This document shows, in pieces, positions 47,121 through 55,889 of a stretch of 64,000 bases of DNA (positions are counted from its first letter, which is position 1; each line of letters opens with the position of its first letter). Under the pieces are notes generated by a model. That model was given only the letters and a program-made list of their open reading frames with translations, did no database searches and was not told the DNA's origin. The position numbers and the translations under genes were made by a program. Source of the DNA: Polaromonas sp. JS666. GTDB taxonomy: Bacteria; Pseudomonadota; Gammaproteobacteria; Burkholderiales; Burkholderiaceae_C. The stretch is taken from NCBI RefSeq assembly GCF_000013865.1, contig NC_007948.1, positions 682,001-746,000 of the forward strand. Direction: 5' to 3'.

Positions 47121-49364
47121 ATGCGGGAGTTGATAAAAATAAGTCGCGCCGATATGCGCGGCGGTGTTCAGGCGTCACTGCGGGGATTGACGACCACGGT
47201 CGCCCCTGTTTTGCTCTTCATGACCATGCTGGGGCCTGAATCGATGGCTGCGGGCTTTTGGGCCACTATGATCACCGCTACCTTGATACCCGCAGTCAAC
47301 CTCCTTCTTCGGGGGCAGCCTGCTGTGATACCGGGTGCGCGCATGGCCTCCCTGGCGGCCTATGTCTGGCTGGTGATAAGCCTGACTGCCGCTGCAGGCG
47401 ATGCGGCGGGGCATGCCCCCCGACTGCACCTGACCGTGGCGCAGCTCGCCGTTGGGCTGGCGGCTGGCAGTCTCATGTTTATGGTGGCAAGCGCTCTGGT
47501 GCTGCTCTGTGGCCTGCTGAAAATCGGCAATCTGTTCAAGATGATCCCCATGCCTGTCACCGCGGGTATCAGCAATGGCACGGCCCTGCTTCTGTTGATG
47601 CTGGGTATTCAGACGCTCACGGACAATGGCCGGCTGGCCGCTTTTACTGCTGTCGGCATGGTGGCCTGTTTTGTGGTTTGGCCCCGCCTGCTGGTGCGGG
47701 CGAAGGCGCTGAATTTCATCCCGGGCGTTGTGGCGGCCCTGCTCGCGGGAGTGCTCATCTCCATGTTGCTGATGGAGTCCCCCTTTCGGTCGTCTGGCGC
47801 GTGGCTCGCGCCAGACTGGGCGTGGATGTCGGTGCGACTCTGGTCTGAACTGCCGCAACATGATTTCGCGCGCCTGCTCAAGATCGGCTTGCCCGGCGTC
47901 ATGACGCTCGCACTGGTGATGATCCTGGAGACCTTCACAGCCGCCAACGAGATGGAGCAGCGCTTTGGCATCCGCATCAATCCAAACCGCGAACTGGTGG
48001 TGCTCGGTGGTTGCAACATCGTCAGTGCCCTGTTGGGGGGCGTGCCCTGTACGGGTCACAATTCCCGAAGCATTTCCAGCTGGCTGGCCGGAGGGCGCGG
48101 CGTGTATGTGGCGCTGGTGGGTCTGGTGTTCACGGGAGTGCTGTTGTTGGCCTTCGGCACCTGGCTTGTGATCTTGCCGGTCGGCATGGTGGCCGGGATA
48201 CTGCTCCTGCAAGCCCTGCTCATGGCCGAGCGCGAGTTTTTTCACCGGCTCTGGGAGATCGTGCGCACGCGGCACTGGCGCCGTGAAGGAACGTCCGATC
48301 TGGGCTTCTGGACCACGGTTGTCATTTCCATCGTCGAATATTTCGGCAACATGATCTGGGCCTGTTTCATGGGCATCGGCTTGTCGTGCCTGGTCATTCT
48401 TCGACGTGTGTCGGACAGTCTCACCACGAAGTGGAATTACCTTGATCGTTATCGTTCGCGGCGGGTCAGGACCTTTGAGGAAAGCAACCTGCTGACTCAC
48501 TCGTTCAACCGGGTGGGCATTTTGAAGCTCAATGGCCATCTGTTCTTTGGCAACAGCATCCGGCTGACTCAATTGGTCGACGAACTGAACCCCAACGCCA
48601 AGGCGGTTGTCATCGATGTCAGTCACGTTCTTGATGTGGACCCCAGCGGCCTGAATGCCCTGACCTGGCTCATTCGTGCGGTTGTTGAACGGGACCTGAC
48701 CGTGGTGCTCACCGGCATGAACCGGACCCGATCGTCGGAACTGCACGAGGCCCTGCAGGCCATACCAGGGGTTCAACGCTGCATCGACATGGACCGCGGC
48801 CTGGAGCTTTGTGAGGATGTGGTTCTTTCGGAGGCCTCCACAAAATCGGCCGAATCGCTTGTCGTATCTCTCCAGGAAAACAGTTTGCTGGACGGCCTGA
48901 CCGCAGAAGAAGTCACCGAGGTCCTGCTGCTGGGCGAGGCCCGCCAGGTGGACAAGGGAGAGGTGTTGTTCTTCAAGGGCAGTGAGGCGGACGGCGTTTG
49001 GTTGCTCGAAGAAGGCAATGTCAGTATCTTGTCGGGCGGGGATCAATCCACCCGGCTGTCCACTTTGGGGCCGGGCCAGTTCCTCGGCGAAATGAGCCTG
49101 ATCGACGGGAAGCCCCGCTCTGCCACCGCCCAGGCGGATAGCCCGCTGCGCGCCTTGTTGCTCGACAAACAGGCCATTGCGGCGCTGATGAGCCGCGAGC
49201 CGGAGGCCACCCTGAAAATCATGCGAAATATTGTCAAGTACCTGTCTTACCGGATACGCAGCACCTCTGCGCTGCTGGCCGAAGAAACCAGCGAACCCGT
49301 CTCAACCAGCGAACCAGCCTCGGGCTGGTCGAACAGCATACAGAGCAATCTTTCCCGGCTTTGA
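47121..49364 (+). CDS. SulP-type anion transporter with STAS and cyclic-nucleotide-binding domains
   Basis: A 747-residue inner-membrane protein. Residues about 25-430 hold ten to twelve SulP helices (LLFMTMLGPESMAAGFWATM; the SulP core word VPCTGHNSRSISSWLAGG near 310). A STAS domain follows at about 460-570 (GILKLNGHLFFGNSIRLTQL, VIDVSHVLDVDPSGLNALTW). A Crp-like cNMP domain is at about 600-720 (VLFFKGSEADGVWLLEEGNV, LGPGQFLGEMSLIDGKPRSA). The phosphate-cassette FLGEMSLIDGKPRSA is close to that of cAMP binders. The substrate may be sulfate, bicarbonate or a dicarboxylate. A class III adenylate cyclase is encoded 3 kb downstream, which could supply the ligand. Confidence 0.9.
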   Translation: MRELIKISRADMRGGVQASLRGLTTTVAPVLLFMTMLGPESMAAGFWATMITATLIPAVNLLLRGQPAVIPGARMASLAAYVWLVISLTAAAGDAAGHAPRLHLTVAQLAVGLAAGSLMFMVASALVLLCGLLKIGNLFKMIPMPVTAGISNGTALLLLMLGIQTLTDNGRLAAFTAVGMVACFVVWPRLLVRAKALNFIPGVVAALLAGVLISMLLMESPFRSSGAWLAPDWAWMSVRLWSELPQHDFARLLKIGLPGVMTLALVMILETFTAANEMEQRFGIRINPNRELVVLGGCNIVSALLGGVPCTGHNSRSISSWLAGGRGVYVALVGLVFTGVLLLAFGTWLVILPVGMVAGILLLQALLMAEREFFHRLWEIVRTRHWRREGTSDLGFWTTVVISIVEYFGNMIWACFMGIGLSCLVILRRVSDSLTTKWNYLDRYRSRRVRTFEESNLLTHSFNRVGILKLNGHLFFGNSIRLTQLVDELNPNAKAVVIDVSHVLDVDPSGLNALTWLIRAVVERDLTVVLTGMNRTRSSELHEALQAIPGVQRCIDMDRGLELCEDVVLSEASTKSAESLVVSLQENSLLDGLTAEEVTEVLLLGEARQVDKGEVLFFKGSEADGVWLLEEGNVSILSGGDQSTRLSTLGPGQFLGEMSLIDGKPRSATAQADSPLRALLLDKQAIAALMSREPEATLKIMRNIVKYLSYRIRSTSALLAEETSEPVSTSEPASGWSNSIQSNLSRL

Positions 49365-49542
49365 CGCACGTTGGCTCACTTTGGCCCGGGTGGCGCGGGA
49401 GTAGTTGAAAAAACGGCTTTTTTGTTTTCCTTGCGCATGAGAAGCTGCAATGCAAGGAGTTAAGAGCGTCAAATGGCGTGAAAATTGACTTGTGCAGGAT
49501 ATCGCAAGTCGTCCAAAATGTTTTTTTGGGGAGTTATATGCA

Positions 49543-50004
49543 ATGAATGACCTTCGAAACATCGTCAGCGCGCTGGTGGTCTCGGTTTTTGCCTGGGCTC
49601 CATTGATGTCGCATGCCCAAACTGAACCCGTCGGTTTTGTCAAAACCGTGAAGGGCGAAGCCTGGATCACCACGGCAGGGCAACGCGTCCCTGCGCAGCT
49701 GGGCACTCCCGTCATGCAGGGCAGCCAGCTCAAGACGGGCCCGGCCGGTACGCTGGGTGTCACCTTCAAGGACAACACCGTGATGTCCTTCGGCCCCGAT
49801 ACCGAGATGACGGTCGACGAATACCTTTACGCGCCTGCCCAGGGGCAGCTCAAGCTCGGGACGCGCCTGGCCAAGGGCAGCCTGAATTACGTATCGGGCA
49901 TGCTTGCCAAGCTCAAGCCAGAGGCCGTGACGGTCAAGACGCCGGGCGGCATCATTGGCGTGCGGGGGACCCAGTTCGCGGCCACCGTGCAGGAAACGCC
50001 TTGA
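49543..50004 (+). CDS. FecR domain-containing secreted protein
   Basis: A 153-residue exported protein from ATG 49543. The signal peptide runs to SHAQ (cleavage near residue 26). The FecR-type beta repeat follows: GFVKTVKGEAWITTAGQRVP, GTLGVTFKDNTVMSFGPDTE and KTPGGIIGVRGTQFAATVQE. Such stand-alone FecR proteins commonly neighbour OmpA-like, TolC and CHASE2-cyclase genes in betaproteobacteria, as here. They probably act in the periplasm or at the cell surface; a precise role is not known. A GGGGAG about 10-15 bases upstream may be the ribosome site. Confidence 0.88.
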   Translation: MNDLRNIVSALVVSVFAWAPLMSHAQTEPVGFVKTVKGEAWITTAGQRVPAQLGTPVMQGSQLKTGPAGTLGVTFKDNTVMSFGPDTEMTVDEYLYAPAQGQLKLGTRLAKGSLNYVSGMLAKLKPEAVTVKTPGGIIGVRGTQFAATVQETP

Positions 50005-50435
50005 ATCGCCGGCCGATCGAGTGAGGCATGGTTCGGCAGCCTTTTATGGGCCGGGTTTTTACTGGGATGGTGTCTGACGCGTGTATTGGAAGCATCTGAG
50101 CTGCCCATCTGCAGGGCAGGCTTCAGATCAATTGGAAAAGAGAAAAAGAGGGCAAGAGCGGTGCAGTCTGCGTGACCGGGTTGTGCGGCTTGTCGTGCAG
50201 CAGTGTTGCCTCCTCATCTGATCAACTGCCTTGAGCTTCGCTTGCCTGTTCAGACTTTTCGCCGGGCTCAATGGGCGGTGCGGGTATTTGGCCTCGGAAA
50301 GATATTGGAAGACAAGAGAAGGGCGGTCTGCCGTTTTGGGGGTGCTTGCGGCAGGGCCGGGTGAGCTATCTGTTGTTAATTGATGTAAAAACTGATAAAA
50401 AAGCTCTAACGAGCTGCATTTTTTGGGGAATGGGA
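50005..50435. other. Intergenic region between fecR-like and tolC-ompA genes
   Basis: The 431 bases hold no supported gene. The last 100 (TTGTTAATTGATGTAAAAAC and following) are AT-rich and likely carry a promoter for the fusion gene, so it may be expressed apart from the FecR gene. Confidence 0.4.
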
Positions 50436-52412
50436 ATGATCAAAAAGAAGCAATTTTCACTGCTGATGCTGGCAATACTGGCTGGTCTGGGGGTACAGGC
50501 GCAAGCCCAGGCACCCGCCCAAACCCTGCCCGAGCCCATGATTGACGCAGCCCGCAAGGCGGTGGTCAGCAACCCCGAGGTGCAGGCCCGCTGGCACGGC
50601 TTCCAGGCTGCCGGCAACGAGCGCGACGTGGCCCGTGGCGGCTACTTTCCCCAGATCGACCTGCGCGCCGGCACCGGCCGCGAGAGCCGCGAGACGCCAT
50701 TGACCGACTATGGCCGTTACAACTTCCGTGGCACGACGCTCACGCTCAACCAGATGCTGTTTGACGGGCTGTTCACGCCCAACGAGGTCAAGCGGCTCGG
50801 TTATGCCAAGCTCACCCGCTACTACGAACTGCAGGAAGTCTCCGAGACCGCCGCGCTCGAAGCCGTGCGCGCCTACGCCGACGTCGTGCGCTACCGCGAG
50901 CTGGTCGATACGGCCACGCAAAACTACGTCGTGCACAAGCAGACCACCGGCCAGGTCGAAGAGCGCTCCAGTGCCGGCGTGGGCCGCCGCGTCGACGTCG
51001 AGCAGGCCACCGGCCGTCTCGCGCTGGCCGAGGCCAACCTGCTGACCGAGCTGACCAACCTGCACGATGTGAGCGCACGCTACCTGCGCATTGTTGGCGA
51101 GAAGCCGCCGGAGGCCCTGCCAAAGCTGCCCGCCAAGTTTCAGATCGGCCCCATGCCCGCCTCCACCGAAATGTTGATGAAAGACGGCCTGCCGGGCAGC
51201 CCCACCATCAATGCCGCGCTGGAGAACGTGCGCTCCATGAAAACGGCCATCGCCTCACGCCAGGCTGCCTACATGCCGCGCGTGGACCTGCGGCTGTATG
51301 ACTCGCGGGACCGCAACCTGCAGGGCGTGACCGGCACCACCCGCGTCAATGGCATCGAGCTGGTGCTCAACTACAACCTGTTTCGCGGCGGCGCCGACAA
51401 GGCGCGCGAGCGCCAGGCGGTCGATCTGCACGAGCAGGCGCGCGACCTGAAGGAAAAGGCCTGCCGCGACGTGCGCCAGACCCTGTCGATCGCCTTCAGT
51501 GACGTGAGAACCCTCAACGAGCAGCTGGCCTACCGCGACCAGCACCGGCTGTCGACCGAGAAATCGCGCGAAGCCTACCTGCAGCAGTTCGAGCTGGGCC
51601 AGCGCACGCTGCTGGACCTGCTGGACAGCCAGAACGAATACTTCCAGGCCAACCGCTCCTACGTCAACGCCAGCTACGACCAGATCATTGCGCAGGCGCG
51701 CACGCTGGCGGGCATGGGGCAGCTGGTGACGGCGCTCAACGTCAAGCGCGGCGATGTGCCCAGCGCCCAGGATGCCGGGCAGGACCGCACCGGCATCGAC
51801 CCGGCCGAGCTGTGCCCGCAGGATGAGACCGTGGTCGCTACCGTGGACCAGATCAAGGCCCGGTTCGCCGTGGCGCCCAGGCGTACCGGCTCCTATGTCG
51901 TGCTGTTGCCCAATCCGGACAATAGCGTGGGCCGTGTGGTCGTGCAAGGCAACCGCGGAGAGCAGACGCTTGCCCAGGCCCAGCAGGGCACATTGCTGGA
52001 TGGCAGCGTGAAGCCTTTCGAAGTCAGCAAGGTGCAGGTGGAGCGGGATTTCGGCGCCGCCATCGCCGCCCGCCCACCGCTACCCGAGTCGTTCACGCTC
52101 TACTTCCAGCGCGGCAGCACCGAGTTGACTGCCGCATCGAAGGCCGTGATGTCGCGCATCAAGGAACTCGCCAAGGCCCGTAAAGCGTTGGATATCACGG
52201 TGATCGGCCATACCGACACCATGGGAACGGCTGAATCGAACGAAGTCCTGGGGCTCAGGCGAGCGAATGCCATTGCCAAACAAATGCAGCAGCTCGGTCT
52301 GAGAAATACCGCGATCATTGTGGAGTCCAACGGCGAGCGCAATCTTTTCGTGGCTACACCTCAAAATACCAATGAGCCGCGTAACCGCCGGGCAGAGATA
52401 ACGGTGCGCTGA
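50436..52412 (+). CDS. TolC family outer-membrane channel fused to a C-terminal OmpA domain
   Basis: A 658-residue protein. ATG 50436 is preferred over 50430 because GGGG then lies seven bases upstream. A signal peptide (MIKKKQFSLLMLAILAGLGV, cleavage near AQA at 25) is followed by a TolC/AgiA-type domain over about residues 35-440. That domain contains YFPQIDLRAGTGRES, LNYNLFRGGADKARE and LGQRTLLDLLDSQNEYFQAN. A linker domain (GSYVVLLPNPDNSVGRVVVQ near 480) normally precedes stand-alone OmpA proteins next to FecR. A peptidoglycan-binding OmpA domain follows at about 545-655 (LYFQRGSTELTAASKAVMSR, VIGHTDTMGTAE, RRANAIAK). So a type I secretion channel carries its own cell-wall anchor. Confidence 0.9.
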   Translation: MIKKKQFSLLMLAILAGLGVQAQAQAPAQTLPEPMIDAARKAVVSNPEVQARWHGFQAAGNERDVARGGYFPQIDLRAGTGRESRETPLTDYGRYNFRGTTLTLNQMLFDGLFTPNEVKRLGYAKLTRYYELQEVSETAALEAVRAYADVVRYRELVDTATQNYVVHKQTTGQVEERSSAGVGRRVDVEQATGRLALAEANLLTELTNLHDVSARYLRIVGEKPPEALPKLPAKFQIGPMPASTEMLMKDGLPGSPTINAALENVRSMKTAIASRQAAYMPRVDLRLYDSRDRNLQGVTGTTRVNGIELVLNYNLFRGGADKARERQAVDLHEQARDLKEKACRDVRQTLSIAFSDVRTLNEQLAYRDQHRLSTEKSREAYLQQFELGQRTLLDLLDSQNEYFQANRSYVNASYDQIIAQARTLAGMGQLVTALNVKRGDVPSAQDAGQDRTGIDPAELCPQDETVVATVDQIKARFAVAPRRTGSYVVLLPNPDNSVGRVVVQGNRGEQTLAQAQQGTLLDGSVKPFEVSKVQVERDFGAAIAARPPLPESFTLYFQRGSTELTAASKAVMSRIKELAKARKALDITVIGHTDTMGTAESNEVLGLRRANAIAKQMQQLGLRNTAIIVESNGERNLFVATPQNTNEPRNRRAEITVR

Positions 52413-52421
52413 CGGGGGACT

Positions 52422-54611
52422 TCACTTCTCGGTCATCACGATGAGGTCATCTGCAGCACCCTCGCGCAGCCTGCGAAGGTGCAGCGCCACCAGCGGGTCA
52501 TCCGGGTGGCGTTCGGCCAGGGCCTCAAAATATTCACAGGCGAGTGTCGGGTGATGCATCTCGCCGGGTTGCAGCAGGCGCATCGCCGCGTCATAGTCGG
52601 CGGGGGCGGCGCAGTTGGCGGCATTGGTGGTGGCCAGCGGCTCAAACACCAACAGCGGTTTGCTCTTGCCTTTGAGCACCAGCTGCCCGACGCGCCGCAC
52701 TGGCACATCCGTACAGCCATCCAGAATGGCCTGTGACACGCAGACGCGCGTGCCCAGGTGCTTGTTGACGGTCTCCAGCCGTGCTGCGGTATTGATCGGG
52801 TCACCCAGCGCCCGGTAGTCAAACAGCGTCTTGCCGCCAAAATTGCCGACGATCACCTCGCCACTGTGGCTGCCGATACGGGTGTGTCCCCAGGGAATGC
52901 CCTGAGCCTGCAGCCGGGCCGCGTAGGCTGACGCAAAGGTGTCCATCTCCAGCACGCAGTTGAGGGCGCGCTGGCGATGATCGGCTTGCTGCACCGGCGC
53001 CGAAAACAGCACGGCCACCGCGTCGCCCACGATGCGGTCCAGCGTGCCTTCGTGCTTGAAGACGATGGCGAGCATGGCGTCCAGATAATCGTTGAGCAGG
53101 GCCACCGCCCGGCTCGGGTCGTCAGCTTCCATCATGCTGGTAAAGCCCGCTAGGTCGGTAAAGACGAAGCTGCAGACCTGGCGCTGGCCCCCCAGTTCCA
53201 GCTGTTCCCGGTGCGCCACCAGATGCGCCACCCTGTTGGGCGACACATAGCGTGAAAAAGCCTGGCGTACCCAGCGCTGTTCACGTTCACTGACCAGATG
53301 GTGCATACCGCTGGCCAGACCGAAGCTCACCAGGATGACCAGTCCGGGATTGATCGCATCGAGCAGCAGGTGTTCGGCCACGAACGCATACCAGGCGCCG
53401 CCGAACAGGGCGGCCAGCACCCCGACTGCCGCCAGGGTTGCCCACTTGGCGGGAGTGCCCAGCGCCAGCAGGCCGACGACCAGGGAGCCCAGCACCAGCG
53501 TGAGCACCTCGACCCCGCCGGCCCAGGCGGGTCGCTGCAGATACTGATTCGACAACACCTGCTCCAGCGCCAGCGCGTGGGCCTGAACGCCAGGCATCAT
53601 CCTTCCCATCGGGTTGAAGCGCAAATCCATCAACCCGGCAGCCGAACTGCCGATCAGCACGATGTGTCCGTCCAGCAGTTTTCTGTCGGTCTTTCTGCCC
53701 AGCACCTGGGCCGCTGACACGAAGCGATCGGGTTGATCCTCCGTGTAGTGAAGCCAGATTTCGGCCTGCGCATTGGTGGGCACGGTGACGCCGCCGATGC
53801 GCACGTCCTGCACGCCGGCCTCGGTACTGCGCAGCAGGTGGTTGCGCTCACCCTGAGCGACACGCAGGGCCTCGGCGCTCAAGGTGGGCACAATCTGCTG
53901 GCCCAGGCGCAACAGCAGGGGTACCCGGCGCACCACACCATCGGCGTCCGCCGCAAAATTCAGCGCACCCAGTCCGGCTGCACCGCTCTGCAACACCGGC
54001 AATGGCCAGAGCCCGATGTCAAAGCCGTGAAGCCATTGCGCCGGATTGCTGGCGCCGCTGCTCACAATGCGGTAGGGCAGTGCGGAGGGGACGTTGGCGG
54101 CGGGCGCCGCGGATGCGTTGGCCTCGCCGCTTCGGGACAGGCTGCTGCCCAGCACCACGTTCCGGCCGTCCAGCATTTTGCCCAGAACCTCGTCATGGTC
54201 GGGGAGCCGCTGCAGCGCGGCGCCGACCCTCGGGTTGTTCCAGAGTTGTGCCATGGCCGCCGGCGAGGTGCGATCCGGCTCGGTCAGCAGCACGTCAAAG
54301 GCGATGGCTGCCGTGCCGGCCTCATCCAGACGCTGTACCAGTTCGGCCAGGCGGGTTCGTGGCCAGGGCCATTGGCCGTAGGCTTTCAGGCTGGCCTCAT
54401 CAATGTCCACCACACGCACGGCCGCTGGCGTATAGGGGCGTGGATGCCAGCGCTGGAACTGGTCAAACTGTGCCAGCCGCAGGCTCTGCACCGGTATCGG
54501 ATCGGTGAACCACAGTGCCAATCCGCTCAGGGCAATCAACAGCACCAGCGTGACTGCCGCGGCATTGGACAAAACACCGGGAAGCCTGCGTAACGATAAG
54601 CCTCGGAACAT
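52422..54611 (-). CDS. CHASE2 domain adenylate cyclase
   Basis: A 729-residue membrane protein. A TM helix at about 15-36 leads to the periplasmic CHASE2 sensor (about 40-345; RVVDIDEASLKAYGQWPWPR, GHIVLIGSSAAGLMDLRFNP). Three TM helices follow at about 360-440. The class III cyclase domain (about 470-650) has the metal-binding Asp in FVFTDLAGFTSMMEADDPSR, GDAVAVLFSAP and the C-terminal FDYRALGDPINTAARLE typical of adenylate-type enzymes. It makes cAMP in response to an unknown extracytoplasmic signal. It is convergent with the TolC-OmpA gene (9 bases between stops). It commonly clusters with FecR/OmpA genes. Confidence 0.92.
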   Translation of the reverse strand: MFRGLSLRRLPGVLSNAAAVTLVLLIALSGLALWFTDPIPVQSLRLAQFDQFQRWHPRPYTPAAVRVVDIDEASLKAYGQWPWPRTRLAELVQRLDEAGTAAIAFDVLLTEPDRTSPAAMAQLWNNPRVGAALQRLPDHDEVLGKMLDGRNVVLGSSLSRSGEANASAAPAANVPSALPYRIVSSGASNPAQWLHGFDIGLWPLPVLQSGAAGLGALNFAADADGVVRRVPLLLRLGQQIVPTLSAEALRVAQGERNHLLRSTEAGVQDVRIGGVTVPTNAQAEIWLHYTEDQPDRFVSAAQVLGRKTDRKLLDGHIVLIGSSAAGLMDLRFNPMGRMMPGVQAHALALEQVLSNQYLQRPAWAGGVEVLTLVLGSLVVGLLALGTPAKWATLAAVGVLAALFGGAWYAFVAEHLLLDAINPGLVILVSFGLASGMHHLVSEREQRWVRQAFSRYVSPNRVAHLVAHREQLELGGQRQVCSFVFTDLAGFTSMMEADDPSRAVALLNDYLDAMLAIVFKHEGTLDRIVGDAVAVLFSAPVQQADHRQRALNCVLEMDTFASAYAARLQAQGIPWGHTRIGSHSGEVIVGNFGGKTLFDYRALGDPINTAARLETVNKHLGTRVCVSQAILDGCTDVPVRRVGQLVLKGKSKPLLVFEPLATTNAANCAAPADYDAAMRLLQPGEMHHPTLACEYFEALAERHPDDPLVALHLRRLREGAADDLIVMTEK

Positions 54612-54777
54612 GGTCGATTCCTGTGGGACGTTGCCGCCTATTATGTGGGGCGGACCCGGATAACAGGCGGTTTATATCGAGGGGTGTTCGAAAGGCGATG
54701 TCGATTGTCCGGCCGGCATGGAGCGGACCCGATGGCGAAAGATCAACCGCCGGCCGCATTGACTGCCACGGCTTGGC

Positions 54778-55713
54778 CTATGGCTTGGGCTTGCTTGCCG
54801 CCGGGCGTTTCGAGAATGACAGTGCCGCAAAGTCAACGAAGGCCCGGACGCGCGCAGATAACTGGTGGCGCTGCGGATAGACCGCGTGGATGTCCGCATC
54901 AGGCGTGTAGTAATGAGGCAGCACCTGCACGAGGTGGCCGTTTTTCAGGTGGCGCTCGATGTCCCATTCGGCGCGCATCAGGATGCCGTGGCCGTCGAGC
55001 GCCCAGTTGACGGCGATCTCGCCATCGTTGGTGGTCAGGTTGCCGCGGGTCTTGATGGCTTCGGTGGTCACGTTGCGGCCACGGCCACTCGCCAGGCGCC
55101 ACAAGCCGTACGCCTCCTCGCCCTGCCGGATGCCGATGCAGTTGTGCCGCGTCAGGTCATTGGGTACCTTGGGTGTGCCGTGTTTGGCCAGATAGGCCGG
55201 TGACGCGCACAGCAGCCGCCGGTTTGGCGCGATGTGCCTGGCGATCACGCGCGCGTCCGGCGGCGCGCCGAATCGGATGCAGACGTCGAACGAGTCGTCC
55301 GTCAAGGGTGGAGGATTGACCGACAGCTGCAGCTGCACCTCGACCTGCGGATATTTGCGGACGAACCTGGAGATGATCGGTGCCACGTGCGTGCGCCCGA
55401 AGCCGAGTGTCGCATTGACCCTGAGCAGACCCTTCGGCGTTGACCTGGACACGCCGAGCAGTTCCGCCATGTCGTTGATCTCGCCCAGAATGCGACGCGC
55501 GTGCTCCAGGTAGAGCTCGCCTTCGGGCGTCAGGCTCATGCGCCGGGTCGTCCGGTTCACCAGCGGCACACCCACGCGGGACTCCATCAGCGCCAGATGC
55601 TTGCTGACGGCGGGCGTGGTGATGCCGAGTTCCCGTGCGGCGGCGCTCAGGCTGCCGGCAGCAGCGAGCACCGAGAAAAAACCCAGGTCAGCAGGTTGAA
55701 TTTCAGGGGTCAT
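54778..55713 (-). CDS. LysR family transcriptional regulator
   Basis: A 311-residue LysR regulator. The HTH lies at residues 10-65 (FFSVLAAAGSLSAAARELGI, TTPAVSKHLALMESRVGVPL). The effector domain includes GLLRVNATLGFGRTHVAPII near 93 and the ICIR-like VCIRFGAPPDARVIARHIAP near 150. The subgroup is the DsdC/AaeR-like crowded group common in Burkholderiales. It is divergent from the FtsH-type protease gene across about 175 bases, but a functional link is uncertain. It extends 15 residues beyond typical length with a Lys-rich end. Confidence 0.92.
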   Translation of the reverse strand: MTPEIQPADLGFFSVLAAAGSLSAAARELGITTPAVSKHLALMESRVGVPLVNRTTRRMSLTPEGELYLEHARRILGEINDMAELLGVSRSTPKGLLRVNATLGFGRTHVAPIISRFVRKYPQVEVQLQLSVNPPPLTDDSFDVCIRFGAPPDARVIARHIAPNRRLLCASPAYLAKHGTPKVPNDLTRHNCIGIRQGEEAYGLWRLASGRGRNVTTEAIKTRGNLTTNDGEIAVNWALDGHGILMRAEWDIERHLKNGHLVQVLPHYYTPDADIHAVYPQRHQLSARVRAFVDFAALSFSKRPAASKPKP

Positions 55714-55889
55714 GAAAGCTCAATTGTTAAATGCAGGTAAACAATGGCTTCACTATATCGGTGTGCGCGAGGACCGTCCAATTCTTGCGGTCGAGAGGAG
55801 AAACCGCCGCCTGCTTGACAATTGTCATGGGCACATCGTTCTCCGCGCGTAGCCTTATGGTTGCAGACGATGCCGCCTGGAGAAACGAC

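Noticed and set aside
47175..49046. 623-codon minus-strand frame opposite sulP
   Set aside because: Antisense shadow of a well-conserved transporter; no supporting start signals.
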